From Paracoccaceae bacterium (GTDB lineage Bacteria; Pseudomonadota; Alphaproteobacteria; Rhodobacterales; Rhodobacteraceae), in contig JALSRF010000367.1 of assembly GCA_026984895.1 (NCBI GenBank), positions 1 to 6,465 on the forward strand: a stretch of DNA of 6,465 nucleotides. Direction: 5' to 3'. A model generated the notes under the pieces. That model was given only the letters and a program-made list of their open reading frames with translations. It was not told where the DNA came from and did not search any database. This document shows, piece by piece, positions 1-5,272 of this stretch (position 1 is the stretch's first letter; each line of letters opens with the position of its first letter). Both the position numbers and the translations under genes were made by a program.

Positions 1-2037
1 GGGATCGGCGGCAATGCCGGCCGGCATGCCCTGCACGCCCCGCGTCCCCTGAATGCCCTGCGTCGCCTGCGTGCCCGGTGCCCTCCGCGTCCCCTGGGTG
101 CCCAGTGCCCCCCGCGTGCCCGGCGCCCCCGGTGCCCCCTGCGCGGGACTGATGCCATGGCGGGTCTTGTCCCAGAAGAACGGCCGGCCGATCATCTCCC
201 AGATGGCCTTGTAGGCCGCGATTGCCGCAAGCGGGTAGTAGATGTGCAGCGTCGGCACCCACGGCCACAGCCGGCGGTGGCGGCTTTTGCGCAGGCCGGC
301 CAGCGCAACCCCCATGGTCACCAGTTCGCACAGCACGAAGGCCCCGGTCAGAAGGTAGAAGGCCACCGGCGAAAGCACGTCCTGCAACGGGTGGTGCAGC
401 CCGAGAGGCACGCTCCAGAAAGACCACAGGATCGGCGCCAGAAGGAATTGCGACAGCGCGCCGAGGAAAAGCAGCTGCATCCCGAAAAACCTGCGCGCCC
501 CGAGATCGCGCCAGAGCCGGCGCGGGCGGCGCATGTGCACCGCCCAGGTGATGGCATAGCCCTTCAGCCAGCGCGACCGTTGGCGCACCCAGGCCCAGGG
601 CCGGCAGTTCGCCTCTTCTTCGGTGGTGGTGGCGATGATTTCGGTGCGGTATCCGCGCCGCGCCAGCCTGACCCCCAGGTCGGCATCTTCGGTCACGTTA
701 TGGGCGTCCCATCCGCCGATTTCCTCCAGCGCCTCGCGGCGAAAGAACACCGTTGTCCCGCCAAGCGGCACCACCAGACCAAGGCGTTCGAGCCCCGGAA
801 GGACCAGGCGAAACCAGGCCGCGTATTCGATGGTGAAGCAGCGCGCAATCCAGTTCTGCCGCGGGTTGTAGAAGTCCAGCACCCCCTGCAGGCAGGCCAC
901 CTCGCGCGGGGTCTCGTGAAAGCGGCGGGCGACCTGGAACAGCTGGTCGGGCTCGGGGGCGTCCTCGGCATCGTAGACGCCCACGATCGAGCCCCGGCAG
1001 TGGGCGAGCGCAAAGTTCAGCGCGCGCGGCTTTGTCTTGAGCGGCGCGGGCGGGACCGTGATCAGGCGCATCCAGCCGGGCAGATCGGCATGGTCCAGCG
1101 TCGCGCGGGTCAGATGGTCGTCCTCTTCCAGCACAAGGCAGATGTCCAGCAGTTCGCGCGGGTAGTTCAGCCGCCCGAGCCGGCGAACCAGCCGCCCGGC
1201 CACCTCGCGTTCGCGAAACAGCGGCACCAGGATGGAAATGCGCGGCAGCAGCATCGGCGCCTGTTTCGGCGTGCGACGGCTGGAAAACGCAATGTCCGCC
1301 GGGCGGGGGCCGGACAGCACCGACCAGGCGGCCGCGGCCTTCAGCCAGGTATTGAGCAGCAGCGCCAGGATCGCCCAGCCGGTGAGCAGCAGCAGGGTCG
1401 TGCGCGGGGCGCCGATCAGGCCGGCTGCAAGAAGCACGACGAACCCCGCGATCAGGCGCGCCATTGCCGCGCGGTTCCAGTTGCGGCAGCTCTCGGCGGC
1501 GGCCACGCGGGTTTCGGCATGGGCGGCCAGGTCGCGACGGGCAACGCGGTGCAGCGCGGCCACCAGCTCGGAGCCCGAGACCACCGCCATGGCCAGCGGG
1601 CCGAACTGCGCGCCAAGCAGCGCGGCGTGTTCGGCAAAGCGTTCGGGGCGCGATGTGGCGATGACGGTGACCCCGCCGGCGCGCTTCCACGGCATGGCGC
1701 CCAGTTGAAGGCAGGTTTCCGGGCCGATGAGGCGCAGCAGGCGCGTATCGGGCGGCTCGCCCGTCAGGTCGGCGATCTGGCAACCGAACTGGCGCGCCAG
1801 GCCGCGGTACAGGCCCTCTTCGCTGACCATCCGGTTGGCCAGAAGGATTTCGCCGAACAGGATATCCTCGCGCGCGCGCATGGCGATCGCCTTGATCAGG
1901 TCGCCCGGCGAGATTTCCCCCATGTCCACAAGGATCTGGCCGAGCCGGGGCGGCTCTGCCAGCCGCTCCTGGCGGCGCAGCAGCAACGGCGCGCGCGCGG
2001 CGTGCTCCTGCGGCTTCGAGGCGGGGGGATGGATCAT
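1..2037 (-). CDS. MshEN-domain family 2 membrane glycosyltransferase with collagen-like tail (partial, 3' end off left edge)
   Basis: The frame is open from the ATG at 2037 to base 1: 679 codons, no stop. Residues 31-83 match an MshEN domain: two 24-residue c-di-GMP motifs (31-54 and 60-83) separated by the usual five residues. Two membrane segments follow (about 191-210, 213-232). The GT2 catalytic domain spans about 265-495, with E305-D-D, D356-A-E-D359, T449-E-D451 and Q486-R-S-R-W490. Three more membrane segments lie near 517-541, 557-581 and 594-614. The fold resembles processive inner-membrane synthases (XagB/NfrB-like, cellulose-synthase-like) that polymerise a sugar from a nucleotide-sugar donor and export it; substrate unknown. 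After the usual family end (W622-D-K) there is a Gly-X-Y tail. The start is uncertain: the ATG has no strong ribosome-binding site and an in-frame GTG lies at 2064. It follows carA by 75 bp, with a CtrA-type box between. GT2 identity is sure; the polymer is not. Confidence 0.93.
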   Translation of the reverse strand, partial: MIHPPASKPQEHAARAPLLLRRQERLAEPPRLGQILVDMGEISPGDLIKAIAMRAREDILFGEILLANRMVSEEGLYRGLARQFGCQIADLTGEPPDTRLLRLIGPETCLQLGAMPWKRAGGVTVIATSRPERFAEHAALLGAQFGPLAMAVVSGSELVAALHRVARRDLAAHAETRVAAAESCRNWNRAAMARLIAGFVVLLAAGLIGAPRTTLLLLTGWAILALLLNTWLKAAAAWSVLSGPRPADIAFSSRRTPKQAPMLLPRISILVPLFREREVAGRLVRRLGRLNYPRELLDICLVLEEDDHLTRATLDHADLPGWMRLITVPPAPLKTKPRALNFALAHCRGSIVGVYDAEDAPEPDQLFQVARRFHETPREVACLQGVLDFYNPRQNWIARCFTIEYAAWFRLVLPGLERLGLVVPLGGTTVFFRREALEEIGGWDAHNVTEDADLGVRLARRGYRTEIIATTTEEEANCRPWAWVRQRSRWLKGYAITWAVHMRRPRRLWRDLGARRFFGMQLLFLGALSQFLLAPILWSFWSVPLGLHHPLQDVLSPVAFYLLTGAFVLCELVTMGVALAGLRKSRHRRLWPWVPTLHIYYPLAAIAAYKAIWEMIGRPFFWDKTRHGISPAQGAPGAPGTRGALGTQGTRRAPGTQATQGIQGTRGVQGMPAGIAADP
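22..138 (-). repeat. Collagen-like Gly-X-Y repeat at the C-terminus of the glycosyltransferase
   Basis: Residues 634-672 form thirteen triplets with glycine first in eleven (634, 637, 640, 643, 646, 649, 655, 661, 664, 667, 670). The other positions are mostly Ala, Thr, Pro, Gln and Arg. The two exceptions, R652 (AGG) and A658 (GCG), are each one base from a GGG glycine codon, so the array looks like a decaying tandem repeat. The period breaks after residue 672, close to the window edge. The DNA is a degenerate 9-bp-type minisatellite rich in GGCACG- and GGGACG-like units. Whether it folds as a collagen triple helix is not known. Confidence 0.8.
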
Positions 2038-2083
2038 TCTGTGCCCAGGTGCTGGTTTCCGCACCGAGACTGCGTCAACCCAG

Positions 2084-2100
2084 GTTAACGCGCGGTTAAC
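2084..2100 (-). promoter_or_regulatory. CtrA-type binding site upstream of the glycosyltransferase
   Basis: GTTAAC-GCGCG-GTTAAC is a palindromic pair of half-sites that fits the CtrA consensus TTAA-N7-TTAA exactly (2085-2099), and also the longer TTAAC-N5-GTTAAC form. It lies 47 bp upstream of the glycosyltransferase ATG and just after the carA stop. These appear to be the only two TTAA tetramers in the window. CtrA is the response regulator that controls cell-cycle, motility and surface genes in alphaproteobacteria. At this distance activation of the glycosyltransferase is likely, but no good -10 element is visible and the effect could be repression. Being symmetric, the site has no strand; minus is given for its presumed target. 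Confidence 0.65.
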
Positions 2101-2112
2101 TGCGAATCCGGT

Positions 2113-3306
2113 TCAGGCAATCTTTTCAATAGCTTCTACAAAGTCCTGAAACAGGTAGTAACTGTCCATCGGGCCGGGGCTGGCTTCGGGGTGATACTGG
2201 ACGGAAAACACCGGCCGCCCTGTCAGCGCAATGCCGCAGTTCGAACCGTCGAACAGGCTGACATGGGTTTCCTCCACGCCTTCGGGCAGGCTCTGGCTGT
2301 CCACCGCAAAGCCGTGGTTCATGGAGGTGATCTCGACCTTGCCGCTGCGCAGGTCCTTCACCGGGTGGTTGGCGCCGTGGTGGCCGTGGTTCATCTTCAC
2401 CGTGCGTGCGCCCAGTGCCAGCGCCAGCATCTGGTGCCCGAGGCAGATGCCGAAGATCGGCAGATCGCGTTCCAGCAGCGCGCGGATCATCGGCACCGCG
2501 TATTCGCCGGTCGCCGCCGGGTCACCCGGGCCGTTGGACAGGAAGACGCCCGCCGGCTTGTGGGCCAGCACCTCCTGGGCGGTGGCGGTCGCCGGCAGCA
2601 CCGTCACATCGCAGCCCGCCGAGGCCAGCGAGCGCAGGATGTTGCGTTTCGCGCCATAGTCGATGGCAACCACCTTGTGGCCGGGCGTTGCGCGTCTGCG
2701 GTAGCCGTCGGGCCAGGCCCAGCGCATTTCGTCCCAGCGATAGGACTGGGCGCAGGTCACCTCGCGCGCCAGGTCAAGCCCCTCCAGCCCCCGGAACGCC
2801 CGCGCCCTTGCCACCAGGGCCTCCAGGTCGAAGCGGCCTTCCGGGTCATGGCGCAGCGCCACATGTGGGGCCCCCTGGCGGCGGATGGCGCGGGTCAGAC
2901 GGCGGGTATCGACGCCGCCGATGGCAATGCGCCCGTTCCGGGCCAGCCACTGGTTCAGGTTCTCCACGGCGCGCCAGTTCGAGGCGGCGCCGGGCAGCCA
3001 TTTGACCACCATGCCCTCGGCCATCGGGGCGCTGCTTTCGTCGTCCTCGGCGGTGGTGCCGGTGTTGCCGATATGCGGGAAGGTGAAGGTGACGATCTGC
3101 CCCGCGTAAGAGGGATCGGTCATGATCTCCTGATAGCCGGTCATGGCGGTGTTGAAACACAGCTCGGCCACCGTTTCGCCCGGTGCACCGAAGCCGGTGC
3201 CGTAAAACAGCGTGCCGTCGGCAAGCGCCAGGCAGGCGGTCGGCCGGGCATCGGCCGCGACTGCGGCCTGATTTTCGGCCTTTGCGGTGGCCTTTGCGGT
3301 GGGCAT
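2113..3306 (-). CDS. carA: Carbamoyl-phosphate synthase small subunit (glutamine amidotransferase)
   Basis: CarA hydrolyses glutamine and channels ammonia to CarB, which makes carbamoyl phosphate for arginine and pyrimidine synthesis in the cytoplasm. The 397 residues are a full-length protein. The N-terminal CarA domain begins near residue 22 (CLALADGTLFYG) and includes the conserved FNTAMTGYQE and DPSYAGQ blocks (51-70). A class I glutamine amidotransferase domain occupies about 210-390: SNGPGDP at 257-263, nucleophile C288 in GICLGHQ, and H372 and E374 in YHPEASPGP, completing the triad. The first 20 residues are an Ala/Lys-rich extension that lacks conserved motifs. The ATG at 3306 is preceded by GGAGAG at a workable distance, which supports this start. 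The gene diverges from the YqeY gene; carB is not in the window. The predicted leader is about 23 nt, too short for an attenuator or riboswitch. Confidence 0.98.
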   Translation of the reverse strand: MPTAKATAKAENQAAVAADARPTACLALADGTLFYGTGFGAPGETVAELCFNTAMTGYQEIMTDPSYAGQIVTFTFPHIGNTGTTAEDDESSAPMAEGMVVKWLPGAASNWRAVENLNQWLARNGRIAIGGVDTRRLTRAIRRQGAPHVALRHDPEGRFDLEALVARARAFRGLEGLDLAREVTCAQSYRWDEMRWAWPDGYRRRATPGHKVVAIDYGAKRNILRSLASAGCDVTVLPATATAQEVLAHKPAGVFLSNGPGDPAATGEYAVPMIRALLERDLPIFGICLGHQMLALALGARTVKMNHGHHGANHPVKDLRSGKVEITSMNHGFAVDSQSLPEGVEETHVSLFDGSNCGIALTGRPVFSVQYHPEASPGPMDSYYLFQDFVEAIEKIA

Positions 3307-3335
3307 GGCGCGACTCTCCGGGCTGAACTGTGCGG

Positions 3336-3364
3336 AACCTAGGCAAAGGCCCGTCGGCGGTCAA
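3336..3364 (-). promoter_or_regulatory. Candidate sigma-70-type promoter of carA
   Basis: On the minus strand TTGACC (3364-3359) and TAGGTT (3341-3336) are separated by exactly 17 bp. The -35 matches consensus in 5 of 6 bases; the -10 is weaker. Transcription would begin near 3329, giving a short leader that contains the GGAGAG ribosome-binding site. Called by eye only. Confidence 0.45.
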
Positions 3365-3422
3365 GGGGTGCAGAATTTTGCCAAATACAATAAAAACAAC
3401 ATGTTACAAGACTCCCTGTCTG

Positions 3423-3451
3423 TTGCCTCGGCGCGGCGCAGGGGGTAGAGT
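3423..3451 (+). promoter_or_regulatory. Candidate sigma-70-type promoter of the YqeY gene
   Basis: TTGCCT (3423-3428) and TAGAGT (3446-3451) are separated by 17 bp; each matches consensus in 4 of 6 bases. Transcription would start near 3458, about 30 nt before the ATG at 3488 but only about 12 nt before the alternative ATG at 3470, which favours the later start. The -10 overlaps a GANTC site at 3448-3452. The AT-rich block 3371-3410 just upstream stands out in this GC-rich window and could act as an UP-like element for either divergent gene. Confidence 0.4.
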
Positions 3452-3487
3452 CGGGGCTTCGGAATACTTATGGGGATAGTAGGGCCG

Positions 3488-3952
3488 ATGGAACTGAGAA
3501 ACCGGCTGAACGACGCCTTGAAAGCGGCGATGATAGCCAAGGACAAGGACCGCCTGTCAACGCTTCGCCTGATCAATGCGGCAATCAAGGACAGGGAAAT
3601 CGCCCGGCGTGGCGAAGGCACGGGCGATCAGGGCGGTGTCGGGGACGGGGAAATCCTCGCGATCCTGGCGAAAATGGTCAAGCAACGGCAGGAAAGCGCA
3701 CGCGCCTATGAAGAAGGCGGGCGGCTTGAACTGGCCGAGAAGGAGCGCGCGGAAATCGCCGTGATCGAGGAATTCCTGCCCCGGAAACTGAGCGACGAGG
3801 ACACCGAGGCGGCCATACAGGCGGCGATCAGGGAAGTCGGCGCGAGTTCCATCCGCGACATGGGCAAGGTCATCGGCCTGCTGAAGGGCAAATATGCCGG
3901 CCAGCTGGATTTCGGATCGGTCGGGCCCAAGGTAAAGGAACTGCTGGCCTGA
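3488..3952 (+). CDS. GatB/YqeY-domain protein
   Basis: A 154-residue cytoplasmic protein, the usual size for this family. YqeY proteins are mostly helical and resemble the tail domain of the GatB subunit of tRNA-dependent amidotransferase, which suggests tRNA contact; their cellular job is not established. Family blocks visible are DRLSTLRLINAAIKD (21-35), the charged helical stretch 62-95 containing KQRQESARAYEEGGR, EEFLPRKLS (94-102) and the GKVIGLLKGKY block (126-136). The 3488 start gives the usual MELR N-terminus. An in-frame ATG at 3470 would add six residues, but it leaves a very short leader and GGGGA at 3472-3476 can serve the later start. The gene diverges from carA and converges on the PEBP gene. 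Family assignment is firm; function is unknown. Confidence 0.94.
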   Translation: MELRNRLNDALKAAMIAKDKDRLSTLRLINAAIKDREIARRGEGTGDQGGVGDGEILAILAKMVKQRQESARAYEEGGRLELAEKERAEIAVIEEFLPRKLSDEDTEAAIQAAIREVGASSIRDMGKVIGLLKGKYAGQLDFGSVGPKVKELLA

Positions 3953-4090
3953 GGCCTGGCTCCCGAAACCGCAAACCGGTTCCCGGGTTTCCCGGACATG
4001 CGAAAACGGGCACCTGCAGCGTGCCGCCTCGATCGGGATGGGGGGGCGCGCTTCGGCTGCGCGTGGCCCGCGGCGCGGGGGTGGGCCGGC

Positions 4091-4120
4091 GTGCGGGCGA
4101 CGGGCGTGCGGGCGACGGGC
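4091..4120. repeat. Two exact 15-bp tandem copies in the convergent spacer
   Basis: GTGCGGGCGACGGGC occurs twice back to back (4091-4105, 4106-4120), followed by a GC-rich run. It lies in the 192-bp spacer (3953-4144) between the converging YqeY and PEBP genes. No classic terminator with a T-tract is visible there. The spacer does hold short GC hairpins, for example CCCGC-GGC-GCGGG at 4067-4079 and AACCG-CAAAC-CGGTT near 3967-3981, which may help end transcription, but neither is strong enough to call. Confidence 0.75.
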
Positions 4121-4144
4121 GGGCGCGGGGTTTCGGCGCGCGGC

Positions 4145-4558
4145 TCAGGGGTATTCGGCGCGCGCCCTGGCCTCGCCCAGGGTTTCGCCGCCGGCTGCGC
4201 TCAGCGCGGTTGCGCGCCATTCGTAGGTGTGGCGCCCGTCGGGGGGGCAGGGGCTCTTGTAGGTGAAGGCCCCGGGCAGGATCCGCGACTGCCCCGAATA
4301 AGGCACCAGCCCGCCGCCATGGGGATACCCCGGGGCGTCGAGGTCAACCAGGGCAAAGCGGATGACGCGCGTGCCGGCGGGCACTTCCTTCAGGGCGAAA
4401 GCGGGGTTGTCCACGGTGTTCGGATCGCCTGTGGTGCACCGCTCCAGCGGCCCCCAGTCGAAGCTGAATTCGAATGCGCGCCCCGGGCCGGGCACCAGCA
4501 TGAGCATCGCGCCCAGCATCAGCGCGCGACGTCGGGCAGAGGGGGCGGGTGCGGCCAC
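4145..4558 (-). CDS. Secreted PEBP-family (YbhB/YbcL-like) protein
   Basis: A 137-residue protein with an N-terminal export signal: RRR at 9-11, a hydrophobic run at 12-23 and a likely cleavage after A28, so it should act in the periplasm. The mature part carries PEBP (phosphatidylethanolamine-binding, Raf-kinase-inhibitor-like) marks: D72-L-D74-A-P, H80-G-G-G, and S102-P-C-P-P with H110-T-Y. These line the small anion/ligand pocket in the family. At about 109 mature residues it is short for a PEBP. C41 and C104 could form a disulfide. The ligand and role of bacterial members are largely unknown. The start is GTG at 4558, supported by AGAAGGA at 4567-4573 with 8-nt spacing and an in-frame stop shortly upstream; an ATG at 4560 overlaps it but is in another frame. 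It lies 167 bp downstream of the DUF2244 gene and has its own candidate promoter. Confidence 0.85.
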   Translation of the reverse strand: MAAPAPSARRRALMLGAMLMLVPGPGRAFEFSFDWGPLERCTTGDPNTVDNPAFALKEVPAGTRVIRFALVDLDAPGYPHGGGLVPYSGQSRILPGAFTYKSPCPPDGRHTYEWRATALSAAGGETLGEARARAEYP

Positions 4559-4606
4559 ATGGGGCGTCCTTCTGTCGAGTCAGGGGCCGGTCGAGCAGGC
4601 AGGCGC

Positions 4607-4630
4607 GGGTCGAGCGGCGGGTCGAGCGCC
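4607..4630. repeat. 12-bp tandem pair, GGGTCGAGCGSC
   Basis: GGGTCGAGCGGC (4607-4618) is followed directly by GGGTCGAGCGCC (4619-4630), one mismatch apart. A looser related copy, GGTCGAGCAGGC, lies at 4589-4600. All sit in the leader region of the PEBP gene, between its candidate promoter and its start codon. Confidence 0.65.
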
Positions 4631-4659
4631 ATGTTACGGGCCTGTATCGTTCCGGGCAA
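4631..4659 (-). promoter_or_regulatory. Candidate promoter of the PEBP gene
   Basis: On the minus strand TTGCCC (4659-4654) and TAACAT (4636-4631) are 17 bp apart, each matching sigma-70 consensus in 4 of 6 bases. Transcription would start near 4624 and give a leader of about 66 nt that includes the 12-bp repeats and the AGAAGGA ribosome-binding site. This would make the gene independent of the ctaD-DUF2244 transcript. Confidence 0.38.
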
Positions 4660-4662
4660 GGC

Positions 4663-4698
4663 GCGGGCGGCACGGCGGGAGGCACGGCAGGCGGCACG
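4663..4698. repeat. Three 12-bp tandem units rich in GGCACG
   Basis: GCGGGCGGCACG (4663-4674), GCGGGAGGCACG (4675-4686) and GCAGGCGGCACG (4687-4698) are adjacent, with one or two differences between copies; a partial unit, CTGGCACG, follows. They lie between the DUF2244 stop and the candidate PEBP promoter. Nearby, CGGGCGCCCG (4713-4722) is a 10-bp palindrome just past the DUF2244 stop; it has no T-tract, so I do not call it a terminator. Confidence 0.7.
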
Positions 4699-4725
4699 CT
4701 GGCACGCGGCGGCGGGCGCCCGGCT

Positions 4726-5250
4726 TCAGCCGAATTCGTGCAGAAGATCGCGATAGAGCGCCTTGCGTTCGTCCGGGCTGAGGAAGGCGCCGATCTCGAC
4801 CGTGCGATCGCTGCCGCGCAGGGTAACATAGTCGGGCACGGGCCCGCCTTCGGGGTGGATCGCCACGCGCACCCAGTAGGGGTTGGCCTCCCAGCGCTGC
4901 ACCGGACCCCTCGGGTTGGTGCGCACCAGTTCCACCCGGTCGTCCCAAAGCGTGAGCACCTCGTTCAGGGTGCCGTCGCGATAGTTGCGCCTCAGGAAAT
5001 ACCACATCAGCCCCAGCACCCCGAGCAGAAAGGGCAGCATGCCCCACAGTGCCGCGGTGCCCAGAAGCGCCATCAGCGGCAGGGTGAACATGGCATAGGT
5101 GATCAGGATGAACAGTGCGAAACCGCGTTCGGGCAGCGACCGGTGCGGCCAGAGCGTCAGCCGTTTTCGCGGCGCGGGCGCGGGGGCATGCGAAGAGGCC
5201 CCGGTCTGTGCCGGGGCCCCCTCGTCAGGTTTTTCCCATTTCAGGGGCAT
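4726..5250 (-). CDS. DUF2244 membrane protein downstream of ctaD
   Basis: A 174-residue protein of the DUF2244 family, which has no established function. Residues 1-30 are a polar, Pro/Ala-rich stretch. Two membrane segments follow (about 43-64 and 65-86) and end in the positively charged FLRRNYRDGTL (85-95). The soluble part carries LWDDRVELVRTNPRG (101-115) and a beta-rich stretch with WEANPYWVRVAI (120-131); it ends in a helical SPDERKALYRDLL (158-170). The start at 5250 is chosen because AGAGG sits 5 nt upstream and the protein then begins in the usual way; an in-frame ATG at 5373 would run back into ctaD and is not credible. The gap to the ctaD stop is 22 bp, so the two are probably cotranscribed. 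That hints at a role in oxidase assembly or membrane respiration, which is inference only. Confidence 0.9.
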   Translation of the reverse strand: MPLKWEKPDEGAPAQTGASSHAPAPAPRKRLTLWPHRSLPERGFALFILITYAMFTLPLMALLGTAALWGMLPFLLGVLGLMWYFLRRNYRDGTLNEVLTLWDDRVELVRTNPRGPVQRWEANPYWVRVAIHPEGGPVPDYVTLRGSDRTVEIGAFLSPDERKALYRDLLHEFG

Positions 5251-5272
5251 TTCTGCCTCTTTGTCGGTGGGC

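Noticed and set aside
1..150. Possible CRISPR array from the repeats at the left end
   Set aside because: The units are about 9 bp, degenerate and in frame with the GT2 gene; there are no spacers of regular length.
698..1783. 361-codon open frame on the minus strand
   Set aside because: It is another frame of the GT2 coding region, Arg/Ala-rich with no recognisable domain.
157..2088. 643-codon open frame on the plus strand
   Set aside because: It is antisense to the GT2 gene, whose motifs (DxD, TED, QRSRW) are clear. The plus-strand protein is His/Arg/Gln/Pro-rich with no domain, as expected from antisense of GC-rich codons.
2191..3342. 383-codon open frame on the plus strand
   Set aside because: It is antisense to carA, which has its full catalytic triad.
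3965..3995. Possible terminator hairpin after the YqeY gene
   Set aside because: Only short competing stems (GAAACC/GGTTTC, AACCG/CGGTT) and no T-tract.
4344..4829. 161-codon minus-strand frame bridging DUF2244 and the PEBP gene
   Set aside because: Its Val-Pro-Pro repeats come from translating the 12-bp intergenic array; it overlaps two better-supported genes in other frames.
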